NCBI RefSeq assembly: GCF_016342265.1
Contig: NZ_JAEIOS010000010.1
Span: forward strand, 124,001 to 188,000
Length of the DNA: 64,000 nucleotides
Direction: 5' to 3'
From: Corynebacterium meridianum
GTDB taxonomy: Bacteria > Actinomycetota > Actinomycetes > Mycobacteriales > Mycobacteriaceae
Below, piece after piece: positions 49,386 to 58,364 of this stretch. Both the position numbers and the translations under genes were made by a program. The notes under the pieces are model-generated. The model made no database searches and was not told the origin of the DNA. It was given only the letters and a program-made list of their open reading frames with translations. Position 1 is the first letter of the stretch; the number at the start of each line of letters is the position of its first letter.

Positions 49386-49925
49386 TCACCCCATCAGGGC
49401 GGCGAGCAGGGAATCCTGGTTGAACGCCAGCCACTCGACGAGCGCGGCGCGCTCCTCCTCCGCAGCCTCGCCGTTGACGTCGCCGGAGGCGACGTAGAGG
49501 CGGATGTCGTTCAGCCCTGTGATCCAGGCGTTGACCTCGGATTCGGGTACGACCACGGCGACGTTGCCGTCCGGTCCGAGTGCTTCGGTGATCACCTGGA
49601 GGTTCTCGAGCTTGCCCCGGCAGATGTCGTTCTCGTGGAGGCTGCGCAGCAGGGAGTTGTCCCCCTCGTACTCCTCGTCACCCGCGCGTTCGAAATCAGG
49701 CAGGAGCCGGCGCAGCGCCGGATCCTCGGGGGCTTCCTTGTGCCCACTGGGCATTCCGGTGAGCTCCGCGAGTTCGTCCTTCGGGGCGGACTGCGCCCGG
49801 CGGATCAGCGCCTCCGCAACGGTGGCCGCGAGATCGCCGAGCACCTCCCGTTCCATGGGCTCGAACGTGGCGGTGAATCTGGCCCGACCGCGGATCAGGC
49901 CCTTCCTGCGTTTCCAGGGTTCCAT
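49386..49925 (-). CDS. DUF2017 protein
   Basis: 179 residues, soluble, acidic. Starts MEPWKRRKGLIRGRARFTATFEPMEREVL; carries VAVVVPESEVNAWITGLNDIRLYVA characteristic of DUF2017, which in actinobacteria is nearly always encoded directly after clpS. Function unknown; the constant linkage to the N-end-rule adaptor suggests a role near ClpCP, which is inference. It starts 18 bases after the clpS stop. Confidence 0.9.
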   Translation of the reverse strand: MEPWKRRKGLIRGRARFTATFEPMEREVLGDLAATVAEALIRRAQSAPKDELAELTGMPSGHKEAPEDPALRRLLPDFERAGDEEYEGDNSLLRSLHENDICRGKLENLQVITEALGPDGNVAVVVPESEVNAWITGLNDIRLYVASGDVNGEAAEEERAALVEWLAFNQDSLLAALMG

Positions 49926-49943
49926 GTCGCGTATCTCCCCCGC

Positions 49944-50237
49944 TCAGCCGGCCTGCTGCATCGTCGCCCAGAGGCCGGCGGTGTGCAGCTTCTTCACGTC
50001 CGCCTCGACCTTGTCCTTCTCCCCCGAGGAGACGACGGCCTTGCCCTCGGTGTGGACCTGCATCATCAGCTCCGTCGCTCGCTTACGGTCGTAGCCGAGC
50101 ACCGTCTCGAACACGTAGGTGACGTAGCTCATGAGATTGACCGGGTCGTCCCAGACGATGCACATCCAGGGCAGATTCTCGCTCGTGAGGACGTCGACGT
50201 TCTCCGTCTCTACTGGTACCGGTGTGGGCGAACTCAT
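49944..50237 (-). CDS. clpS: ATP-dependent Clp protease adaptor ClpS
   Basis: 97 residues. Core motif [21 protein letters not shown] (D-D-P-V-N binding site for N-end residues), then [25 protein letters not shown]. Delivers N-degron substrates to ClpC(P). The ATG at 50237 is preferred; the in-frame extension beyond it overlaps the divergent pncB promoter. First gene of the clpS-DUF2017 unit. Confidence 0.95.
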   Translation of the reverse strand: MSSPTPVPVETENVDVLTSENLPWMCIVWDDPVNLMSYVTYVFETVLGYDRKRATELMMQVHTEGKAVVSSGEKDKVEADVKKLHTAGLWATMQQAG

Positions 50238-50363
50238 GTCCACAAGACTATCCGTTTCCGTTCGGACATGCGGGACCGCCTCGGTTACGGCGGCACACCG
50301 GCACTCCCCCGGAAAAGTACCGTTGCTGTCGGTGCCCGAAACTATGGGACTACAGTGGACTGC

Positions 50364-51695
50364 GTGAATCACATCACCCCGGAATCAACAGACAATCACC
50401 GTTCCAGCGCACTGCTGACGGACATGTACGAGCTGACGATGCTGCAGGCGTCGCTGCGGGACGGAACCGCCGACCGCGAGTGCGCCTTCGAGGTATTCGC
50501 CCGCCGGCTCCCCAACGAGCGCCGCTACGGCGTCGTCGCCGGAACCGAACGCGTCCTGCGCGCGGTACAGGACTTCGTGTTCACCGACGAGCAGCTCGCA
50601 TCGCTGGACTTCCTCGACGAACGCACCCTGGAATACCTGCGCAACTACCGTTTCTCGGGCCGGATCGACGGTTACCGGGAGGGTGAGCTCTACTTCCCGC
50701 ACTCCCCGATCCTCACCGTCCGCGGCACCTTCGCCGAGTGCGTGCTCCTGGAGACGGTGATCCTCTCCATCATGAACGCGGACTCCGCTGTTGCGTCCGC
50801 CGCGGCCCGCATGGTCACCGCCGCCAACGGCCGGAAGATCATCGAGATGGGTTCGCGGCGGACCCACGAGTACGCCGCGGTCGCCTCCTCGCGTGCGGCG
50901 TACCTGGCGGGCTTCCACTCGACCTCCAATCTCGAGGCCGCGTTCCGCTACGGGATCCCCGCAGGCGGCACCGCCGCCCACTCCTGGACCCTCCTCCACG
51001 TCAACGAGGACGGGAGCCCGAACGAGGAGGCCGCGTTCCAGGCCCAGATCGATTCACTCGGCGTGGGGACCACCCTCCTGGTGGACACCTACGACATCAC
51101 CAACGGCGTCGAGACAGCGGTGCGGGTCGGCGGCCCCAAGCTCGGCGCGGTCCGGATCGACTCCGGCGACCTGGGCATGCTGACCCGGCAGGTCCGGCGC
51201 CAGCTCGACGCGCTCGGCAACCACAACACCAAGATCGTCGTCTCCTCCGACCTGGACGAGTTCGCAATCGCCGGCCTGTCCGGCGACCCGGTGGACATCT
51301 ACGGTGTGGGCACCTCGGTGGTCACCGGTTCGGGCGCCCCGACTGCGGGCATGGTTTACAAGCTGGTCGAGGTCGACGGCAAGCCCGTCGCCAAGCGTTC
51401 CCGCAACAAGGCCAGCCGTGGCGGCGCGAAGCGCGCGCTGCGCACGCACCGCGACACCGGGACCGCCGTCGAGGAGATCGTGCTGCCGATCGACGCGGAG
51501 ACTCCGGACACCGGGACGCTGACCGCCCGCGAGCTGACCATCCCGATGATCCGGGACGGCAGGCCGGTGGACGGCCTCCCGACGCTGAACGAGGCCCGCG
51601 AGCACCTGGCCGCGCAGCTGGTCACCCTCCCGTGGGAGGGCCTCGCCCTGTCCCGGGACGAGCCCGCCCTCAGCGCCCGCTTCGTCGGGTTCTGA
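50364..51695 (+). CDS. pncB: Nicotinate phosphoribosyltransferase PncB
   Basis: 443 residues; couples nicotinate and PRPP, with ATP, to nicotinate mononucleotide in NAD salvage. Family segments: [19 protein letters not shown] near the N-terminus, [43 protein letters not shown] and [16 protein letters not shown] (phosphate loop). GTG at 50364 is the start; the long in-frame extension upstream runs antisense through clpS and DUF2017. Divergent from clpS with a 126-base shared promoter region. Works with PncA encoded at 13 kb. Confidence 0.95.
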   Translation: MNHITPESTDNHRSSALLTDMYELTMLQASLRDGTADRECAFEVFARRLPNERRYGVVAGTERVLRAVQDFVFTDEQLASLDFLDERTLEYLRNYRFSGRIDGYREGELYFPHSPILTVRGTFAECVLLETVILSIMNADSAVASAAARMVTAANGRKIIEMGSRRTHEYAAVASSRAAYLAGFHSTSNLEAAFRYGIPAGGTAAHSWTLLHVNEDGSPNEEAAFQAQIDSLGVGTTLLVDTYDITNGVETAVRVGGPKLGAVRIDSGDLGMLTRQVRRQLDALGNHNTKIVVSSDLDEFAIAGLSGDPVDIYGVGTSVVTGSGAPTAGMVYKLVEVDGKPVAKRSRNKASRGGAKRALRTHRDTGTAVEEIVLPIDAETPDTGTLTARELTIPMIRDGRPVDGLPTLNEAREHLAAQLVTLPWEGLALSRDEPALSARFVGF

Positions 51696-51960
51696 TTCCC
51701 GCCCCAGCCTCACGGCCCCGGACCGCGCCAGCGTTCCGGGGCTTTCCTCTCGTCCGACCGTCGTACGGTCCCCGGTCCACTCCTCCCGCACGGGTCCGGG
51801 AATCGTGCACCGTCGGTGCAGGCTGTCCCCGGCACGGCACCGTGCCCCGGTCGGCCGGGGTTAGACTGCAGGGCAGCCCATTCCACGCGGTCTCAATCAG
51901 CCCGGTTCCCGGCCGCCACGGAATGCCCCTCTGACTCATCGACCCCCGCGGGAAGGATCC

Positions 51961-53925
51961 ATGCCCGAAGCCGCGCTCTCCCCCGACACCGGTCAGCTCC
52001 TCGGGACGGCGGTGTCCGCGATCGGCGGTACCACGCGCCCCGGCCAGGTCGCGATGCTGAACGCCGTGACGAAGGCGATGCGGGAGGAGCGGCACCTGGC
52101 GGTGCAGGCCGGCACCGGGACGGGTAAATCTCTGGCGTACCTCATTCCGGCGCTCGCCCACGCGCAGGCCACGGGCACCACCGTCGTGGTGTCCACGGCG
52201 ACGATCGCGCTGCAGCGGCAGCTGGTCGAACGCGATCTTCCCCGGTTGGCGGACGCGCTCGAGCCGGTGATGGGCAGGCGCCCGACCTTCGCGATCCTGA
52301 AGGGCCGCTCGAACTACCTGTGCCTGAACAAGATCAGCCAGCCGGAGGCCCCGGAGGAGGCGCTGATCGACGAGGCGGATCTCTCGTGGATGGGCCGGCA
52401 CATCGTGCGGCTGAACGAGTGGGCGCAGGAGACGGAGAGCGGTGACCGGGATTCCCTGGATCCGGGTGTCCCCGATCTGGCGTGGAAACAGGTCAGTGTC
52501 ACGGCCCGGGAGTGCCTCGGGGCGAACCGCTGTCCGCACGGGGAGGACTGCTTCGCGGAGTCCGCCCGCAGGAAGGCCCAGGACGTCGACGTCGTGGTGA
52601 CCAACCACGCGCTGCTCGCGATCGACGCCCTGTCGGAGGGCACGATCCTGCCCGAGCACGACGTCGTGGTCATCGATGAGGCCCACGAGCTGGACGGGCG
52701 GATCACCGCGGTGGCGACGGCGGAGATCTCCGGCCCGGCGTTGACCCTGCTGGCCAAGCGGGCGGGGAAGCTCGGCGCGGAGGGACGCGACGAGAAGGTC
52801 AGCGCGCTCGCGGGCGACTGGGAGAAGCTGTCCACAGCAATGCCCGAGGGCAGGTGGAACGTGATCGATCCGTCAGCGACATCGCTGCTCACCGCACTGC
52901 GGGACGCGTTGTGGTCGCTGCGGCAGTCGATCGCCCGGAGCCCCGACGGAGAAGTCGCCAACGATCCGACGACGGCGGCCGAGCGACAGTCCGTGGCGAC
53001 GGCGCTGCAGGAGACGCACGACTCGATCGTCCGGGTACTGGAGGTCTTCGCCACCGGCGACCCGACGAAGCAGCAGGACGTGGTGTGGCTGAACCGGGAC
53101 GACCGGCGCGGCGACACCCTCCGGGTCGCTCCGCTGTCCGTCGCGGGTCTGCTCGCCGCACGCCTGTTCGCCGAGCAGACGGTGATCCTGACCTCCGCCA
53201 CGTTGACGCTCGGGGGGCGTTTCGATGCGATGGCCGCCGCATGGGGCCTCGCCCGCGGCTCCTACGACAGCCTCGACGCCGGTACCCCCTTCGACCCGGC
53301 TAAGGCCGCGATCCTCTACACGGCCCGCAACCTGCCGGACCCCGGCCGGGACGGACTGCCGGAGCAGACACTCGACGAGATCGCGGATCTGATCACCGCC
53401 GCGGGCGGACGTACCCTGGGGCTGTTCTCCTCCCGGCGCGCCGCGGAACAGGCCACGCAGGCGATGCGGATGCGCCTGCCCTTCGACATCCTCTGCCAGG
53501 GGGACGACGGCACGGGCGCGCTGGTGGAGCGCTTCGCGAAGAGCGAGAACACCTGCCTGTTCGGCACCCTGTCGCTGTGGCAGGGCGTCGATGTCCCGGG
53601 GCGGACGTGTTCGCTGGTCATCATCGACCGGATCCCCTTCCCCCGGCCCGATGACCCGCTGCTGCAGGCCCGGAAAGACGCGGCTGACGCGGACGGGCGG
53701 AACGGGTTCATGGAGGTCGCCGCGAGTCACGCCGCGCTGCTCATGGCGCAGGGGGCCGGCCGGCTGCTGCGCCGCACCGACGACCGCGGTGTCGTCGCCG
53801 TGCTGGACAACCGCCTGGTGACCCGCCGCTACGGTTCCTTCCTGCTCAACTCGATGCCCCCGTTCTGGCGCACCTCGGATTCGAAGGTCGTGCGCGGCGC
53901 CCTGGAGAGGCTGGTGGCCCGGTGA
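51961..53925 (+). CDS. dinG: DinG-type ATP-dependent DNA helicase (XPD family)
   Basis: 654 residues. Helicase motif I is AGTGTGKSLAYLIP and motif II VVIDEAHELD (DEAH). Four cysteines between them are in the order of XPD/DinG iron-sulphur clusters: YLCLNK, ECLGANRC and GEDC. Motifs V and VI are LFGTLSLWQGVDVPG and GAGRLLRRTDDRGV. Such helicases unwind 5'-3' at damaged or R-loop DNA. AGGATCC upstream. The stop overlaps the start of the acyl-CoA synthetase gene by 4 bases. Confidence 0.93.
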   Translation: MPEAALSPDTGQLLGTAVSAIGGTTRPGQVAMLNAVTKAMREERHLAVQAGTGTGKSLAYLIPALAHAQATGTTVVVSTATIALQRQLVERDLPRLADALEPVMGRRPTFAILKGRSNYLCLNKISQPEAPEEALIDEADLSWMGRHIVRLNEWAQETESGDRDSLDPGVPDLAWKQVSVTARECLGANRCPHGEDCFAESARRKAQDVDVVVTNHALLAIDALSEGTILPEHDVVVIDEAHELDGRITAVATAEISGPALTLLAKRAGKLGAEGRDEKVSALAGDWEKLSTAMPEGRWNVIDPSATSLLTALRDALWSLRQSIARSPDGEVANDPTTAAERQSVATALQETHDSIVRVLEVFATGDPTKQQDVVWLNRDDRRGDTLRVAPLSVAGLLAARLFAEQTVILTSATLTLGGRFDAMAAAWGLARGSYDSLDAGTPFDPAKAAILYTARNLPDPGRDGLPEQTLDEIADLITAAGGRTLGLFSSRRAAEQATQAMRMRLPFDILCQGDDGTGALVERFAKSENTCLFGTLSLWQGVDVPGRTCSLVIIDRIPFPRPDDPLLQARKDAADADGRNGFMEVAASHAALLMAQGAGRLLRRTDDRGVVAVLDNRLVTRRYGSFLLNSMPPFWRTSDSKVVRGALERLVAR

Positions 53926-55352
53926 TCTACCCGGACTGTTCCCTGCCCGGGCTCCTGTTCACCGGCGAGCTCCCCGATACCCCGGCGATCACGGATCCGC
54001 GGCGCACGGTGACGTACCGGCAGCTCGCCCGGGAGGTGGCGGCCGCGGCCGGCGCACTCGTGGACCGCGGTGTCCGCGCCGGTGACCGCGTCGCGGTGCA
54101 GGTGCCCAACGGGATCGGGTTCGCGGTCGCGTTCCATGCGGTGCTGTCGGTCGGTGCCACGGTCGTCCCCGTCGGAGTGCAGGTCACACCGGAGGACCGG
54201 GAGTGGCAGATACGGCGCTCGGGTGCCGTTCTGCTCATCGACGCCGACACCGCGGCGGAGCTGCGCCCGGCGCGGGGCACCGCGATCCGGCCCCGTCCCG
54301 TGGATCCGGATTCCGTGGCGGTACTCCCCTTCACCTCCGGGACGACGGCACGGCCCAAGGCGATCCGGCTGACACACCGGAACATCGTGGCGAACACGAT
54401 GCAGTTCGCCTCTGTGCTGCCGCTGGAGGCGGGCGAGACGTGCATGGCGGTACTGCCATTCACCCACGCCTACGGGATGACGTCCCTGCTCAACGCCCCG
54501 CTGCTGCTGCGCGGCCACGTCATCGCCGAGCCCTTCGACGCGGAACGCTTCCTGCTGGGCCACGGCACGCACGGCGTCGCACTCTCGTTCATCGCTCCCC
54601 CGCTCGCCCGACTCATGGCGCACCACCCGCTCGCCGCGGAGGTCGACTTCGACGCGCTGCGCACCGTCATCAACGGGGCCGCCGCGCTGGACCCGCAGAT
54701 CGCCGCGGAGGTCCGGAAGCGGACCGGGGCACGGGTGATCCAGGGGTACGGGCTCACGGAGGCGTCACCGGTGACCCATCTCGCCATCGATCCGGACTGC
54801 CCTCCCGACACGATCGGGTACCCGCTCCCGGACACCGCGGACCGCATCGTCGACCCGGTGACGGGCGCAGACGTCGACGCCGGTGCCGCGGGCGAGCTGT
54901 GGGTCCGCGGCCCCCAGGTCATGGCCGGATATCTGGATGACCCGGCGCGGACCGCGGCCCGGTTCCGGGACGGTTGGCTGCGGACCGGGGACTGGGCGGA
55001 GCGCGACGCCGGTGGCGGGGTCCGCATCATCGACCGGATCGACGACGTGATCAATTCGCGTGGTTTTCAGGTCTCCCCCTCCAGGCTGGAGAACATCGTC
55101 ACCGCTCTCCCCGATGTCGCGGACTGCGTGGTCACCCGGGGCCACACCACCGACGGAGACGAGTGCCCGGTGGCATTCATCATGGTGGCCGAGGGCGCAC
55201 GGATCGATCCCTGTGCCGTGATGGACCATGTCGCCGCACGGACCGCTCCCCACGAGCGGATCCGTGCGGTCGAGTTCGTTGACGCCCTTCCACGCTCGGC
55301 GGCGGGAAAGGTGCAGCGGCAGCTGCTCCCCACACTGCGGGTCGAGGTCTGA
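53922..55352 (+). CDS. AMP-forming acyl-CoA synthetase / ligase
   Basis: 476 residues, ANL superfamily. ATP loop VLPFTSGTTARPKAI, then GYGLTEASPVTH, GWLRTGDWAE and the catalytic lysine in RSAAGKVQRQLLP. The protein is somewhat short for the family (usually 500-550) but all core motifs are there, so it looks active. The acyl substrate is unknown. It starts with GTG overlapping the dinG stop (GTGA), so its translation is coupled to a DNA helicase, an unusual pairing. Confidence 0.9.
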   Translation: MIYPDCSLPGLLFTGELPDTPAITDPRRTVTYRQLAREVAAAAGALVDRGVRAGDRVAVQVPNGIGFAVAFHAVLSVGATVVPVGVQVTPEDREWQIRRSGAVLLIDADTAAELRPARGTAIRPRPVDPDSVAVLPFTSGTTARPKAIRLTHRNIVANTMQFASVLPLEAGETCMAVLPFTHAYGMTSLLNAPLLLRGHVIAEPFDAERFLLGHGTHGVALSFIAPPLARLMAHHPLAAEVDFDALRTVINGAAALDPQIAAEVRKRTGARVIQGYGLTEASPVTHLAIDPDCPPDTIGYPLPDTADRIVDPVTGADVDAGAAGELWVRGPQVMAGYLDDPARTAARFRDGWLRTGDWAERDAGGGVRIIDRIDDVINSRGFQVSPSRLENIVTALPDVADCVVTRGHTTDGDECPVAFIMVAEGARIDPCAVMDHVAARTAPHERIRAVEFVDALPRSAAGKVQRQLLPTLRVEV

Positions 55353-55434
55353 GCGCCGATCCATCGAGTCCCGCGCCGACGGTGGATGCCCGCGGGAACA
55401 CCGCCCGGCGCGTCCCCGTGCGCGCGGATAAGCT

Positions 55435-55995
55435 GTGGACATGGACGAGATGACCTGGCCCATTCCCCTGGACACCCTGAGCGACGGCGTGATCCGCTTG
55501 CGTCGTCCCTGTGCGGCAGACGTCGATGACGTCTACGCCACCGCAGTCGATCCGCTCTCGGTGAACTTCACCTCCGTTCCCGGGAACTACACCCGCGAGA
55601 TGGCCGCCGAGTATCTGCGGAACTGCGAGGACAGTCCTGACCTGGCATTCTGGGCGATCGAGCTGGCCGGGGACCCCGGACACTACGCCGGGAACATCTC
55701 GCTGCGGCTCACCGATGCGGAGGTCGGGTCCGTCTCGGTCAGCTACGCGACGGCCCCGTGGGCGCGGGGCCGCGGCATCATGCCCCGCGCACTCGACCTC
55801 GTGGCCGATCACGCGCTGGCGCACGGTACCCACCGCATCGAGCTGAGCACGATCGCCGACAACGTACGCTCCAGGTCGGTTGCGGAACGGTGCGGGTTCA
55901 CCTTCGAGGGGGTCAAGCGGCAGGCCGCCATCCACCGTGGCGGGTACGTGGACACCGCCTACTACTCCCTGCTGGCCACCGACCGCGGGCGCTGA
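55435..55995 (+). CDS. GNAT family N-acetyltransferase (RimJ/RimL type)
   Basis: 186 residues. Begins with the RimJ/L-like IRLRRPCAADVDDVYATAVDP, has the acetyl-CoA loop in PWARGRGIMPRALDLV (R/Q-x-x-G-x-G/A form) and the ending ADNVRSRSVAERCGFTFEGVKRQ typical of the group. It may acetylate a protein N-terminus or a small molecule. The start is GTG at 55435 or ATG at 55441. Separated from the acyl-CoA synthetase by 82 bases. Confidence 0.9.
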   Translation: MDMDEMTWPIPLDTLSDGVIRLRRPCAADVDDVYATAVDPLSVNFTSVPGNYTREMAAEYLRNCEDSPDLAFWAIELAGDPGHYAGNISLRLTDAEVGSVSVSYATAPWARGRGIMPRALDLVADHALAHGTHRIELSTIADNVRSRSVAERCGFTFEGVKRQAAIHRGGYVDTAYYSLLATDRGR

Positions 55996-56017
55996 CCCCT
56001 GAAACTGCGCCCGTGAC

Positions 56018-56263
56018 TCACCTGCCTGCGGCGGGGTCGCGAGCCACCGGGACGGCCGGCCGGGGCTCCTTTCCGTCGGGTGTGAAGATGTCCTCTATCC
56101 GAACCCCGAACACCCCCGCGAGCGCGAAGGCGAGTGGGAGCGAGGGATCGTATTTTTCGCGTTCGATCGCGTTGATCGTCTGGCGGGACACCCCCAGCAG
56201 ATCCCCGAGCCGGGCCTGGCTCAGGCCCGCGGTCCTGCGCCGTTCCGGCAGGTTGTTCCGCAT
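56018..56263 (-). CDS. Small XRE-family helix-turn-helix regulator
   Basis: 81 residues, one HTH domain: LPERRRTAGLSQARLGDLLGVSRQTINAIEREKYDPSLPLAFALAGVFGV is the classic XRE fold, as in YozG-type regulators, followed by a Pro/Arg tail. It lies 11 bases after the small membrane protein gene and probably controls it. Confidence 0.92.
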   Translation of the reverse strand: MRNNLPERRRTAGLSQARLGDLLGVSRQTINAIEREKYDPSLPLAFALAGVFGVRIEDIFTPDGKEPRPAVPVARDPAAGR

Positions 56264-56274
56264 CGTCAGGTGCC

Positions 56275-56721
56275 CTACCTAGACCAGATACCGAGCCGGA
56301 GGTTCAACGCCGCGGTCGCGATGACCCAGGCTGTCGCGTAGACCGGCCAGACGAACATGTAGTTGATGTCGGGTGCGCCGAGGAACACCTGCGCACACCC
56401 GTAGCTGAACGTGACCGCGGAACCACCCGCGAAGGCGATCGCCAACGCCTTGAGCGTTATCCCGAACTCGAACTCGTCCTGGTCGCAGCACATCGCCGTC
56501 GCCCCGGCGAGAACGATCACGATACCGGTGACGATGAGGATCAACGCCAGCTCGCGGGCGAACGGCGCGGAGCCCTTGATGACGGCGAGTGCGAGCACCA
56601 GAAGTGCGAAGTATCCGGCCATGGACACAGCGAAGGCGCGCTGTCCCCGTCGGAGCCGGTTCCACCATCTCTGCGCCGGATGGATTCCGGTCCCCTCCCG
56701 ATCTTCCCGGTAGGCGTTCAT
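56275..56721 (-). CDS. Four-helix membrane protein paired with an XRE regulator
   Basis: 148 residues. Four hydrophobic helices (FAVSMAGYFALLVLALAVIKG; LALILIVTGIVIVLAGATAMC; LKALAIAFAGGSAVTFSYGC; YATAWVIATAALNLRLGI). A CCDQDEFEFG loop carries two cysteines and acidic residues. Pairs of a small XRE regulator with a DUF2975/DUF2178-like membrane protein are frequent in Gram-positives, but I cannot assign this one to a family with certainty. Begins upstream of the regulator and shares its transcript. Confidence 0.8.
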   Translation of the reverse strand: MNAYREDREGTGIHPAQRWWNRLRRGQRAFAVSMAGYFALLVLALAVIKGSAPFARELALILIVTGIVIVLAGATAMCCDQDEFEFGITLKALAIAFAGGSAVTFSYGCAQVFLGAPDINYMFVWPVYATAWVIATAALNLRLGIWSR

Positions 56722-57290
56722 CGTTCCTCGGTTTCCTCTCTCGACCCGGAGGTGCCGGGACGACCACGGGCGATTGTGTCAGCGTGCCCTGACGTTAACC
56801 CCGGAGCCCCGGATCTATCAAGTGAGCTTGACACCCGGTACCGCGGTCGAGACCTCCTGAACCCAGGACTATCAGTAACACCCGCGCATGTGGGACCGCT
56901 TCGCGGAGGAATCCCGCTTCTCGGAGCCGGGGACGAGCGTGACGGACGGAACGTGCATCACCGCGTCGTACTGGTATCGACCGAGCCTGTCTCTGGCCCT
57001 CGACACCCAGCTGAAACACGATGTACCGAACCCGGCTGTCGGTGTCCGGACGTCGTACTGACCGGTTCCAGCCCCCCGCCACACAGATCCCGAGACGTGG
57101 AACGCAGCTCCCCGGCGGTGACCGCGATGTCCGGCCCGCGGTCGGTCACCCTCTCCCGGGCCGGGGGAGGGCGCGGTAGCCCGCCACGGGTCCGCCCAGG
57201 ATCTCTCCCGCGGGCACCGTTATCTCTCGACCGCTCACGCAGGTTCCCCCGTCTCTTCACCGGGTGGTGACGCGGGCGCCGGCAAGTCGG
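56722..57290. other. 569-bp intergenic region, no gene supported
   Basis: Frames are open on several strands because of high GC, but none has a ribosome binding site or a recognisable product. It contains the promoter side of the 4-helix protein/XRE unit and the downstream side of the YwiC-like gene. Confidence 0.5.
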
Positions 57291-58112
57291 CTAAACAACT
57301 CCCGGAGGCACCAGAGCCGCGATGAGGACGAGAACGGTCACGGCCATCTCACCGAAGCCGACGGTGCGCGGACGCCACGGTGTGCCGCGGCGTGCAGCCT
57401 GCCAGGGCATCCACCAGGCGCGCAGGGCGACGACCAGGAACGCCGGCACAGCGAGCCAGGTCGCCAGTCCAGCCACGGCGAGCACGACCACCACGACGGC
57501 GGCGGCGAGATGATAGGCCACGGCCCCGATGAACCAGGTCCGGTCCCCGCGTTTGCGGATCAGTGTCTTGACGTAGGGGATGGTGCCGCAGAAGTACAGG
57601 GCGATCACCGCGGTGGACACCCACAGGCGCGCCGTCATGGGGTCGCCGGCGGCCCAGGCGGTGACCGGAATCATCGCACAGCTTGCGAGCACGGTGGACT
57701 CCCCGGAAGCGAGGGACCGGGGGCGCCTGTTCCACGCCTCCCAGACCGCGACGGCGACCAGGGGGCCGAAGATCAACCCGAAGACGAGAATCGTGGGCTG
57801 CATTACGACGACCACTATCGAGGCGAGCACGCAGATGACGCCGTAGGTGACCAGGGGCGCGACGTAGCGCTGTTTGCGGGGACCGCGGGCCTTCATCCAG
57901 AGACCGGCGGCGAAGAAGGCGAAGTAGCCGACGAACCAGGCCACGGCGAGCGGGAGGTGGATCAGTGCGGGGCGGGCGACGGTGATCCCCACGACCAGCG
58001 GGATGATCACCATCACCCACGCGCCGTGCTGGTCCGGTACCCAGCCGGCGTTGCCGCCCTTCTTCTTCCGTGATTTCGCGGGTTTGTCCGTGTGCGCGGA
58101 GGGCTGGGTCAT
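57291..58112 (-). CDS. YwiC-like family membrane protein
   Basis: 273 residues, about eight hydrophobic helices. Starts with a Lys/Ser-rich cytoplasmic stretch and then VPDQHGAWVMVIIPLVVGI, the signature of the YwiC-like family (PNQHGAWAM). Contains YVAPLVTYGVICVLASIVVVV and a basic loop KTLIRKRGDRTW. Function is unknown; B. subtilis YwiC lies near nitrate-respiration genes, but none are visible here. Confidence 0.9.
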   Translation of the reverse strand: MTQPSAHTDKPAKSRKKKGGNAGWVPDQHGAWVMVIIPLVVGITVARPALIHLPLAVAWFVGYFAFFAAGLWMKARGPRKQRYVAPLVTYGVICVLASIVVVVMQPTILVFGLIFGPLVAVAVWEAWNRRPRSLASGESTVLASCAMIPVTAWAAGDPMTARLWVSTAVIALYFCGTIPYVKTLIRKRGDRTWFIGAVAYHLAAAVVVVVLAVAGLATWLAVPAFLVVALRAWWMPWQAARRGTPWRPRTVGFGEMAVTVLVLIAALVPPGVV

Positions 58113-58364
58113 TTTCTACCGGTGTCCTTTCGGAAATGGGACGACGTCGCGGTTCCCCGTTCCCCGGGATCCGCGGCGCTGCCCATACCGTCCGCCGAAC
58201 TGAACCCGGCACGAAAAAGAGGGTGTCGTCTCCCTGATCGTCCTCCTACGTGCGGAGGTCTGACTGCCGCGCCCGCCGCAGACGCGTGTCGGCGCGGATC
58301 AAGCCCCTGGCCCGGGGCCTGTACCCATGGTATCCGGTGAGGCTCCCCTCATCCAGCCCGTCGG

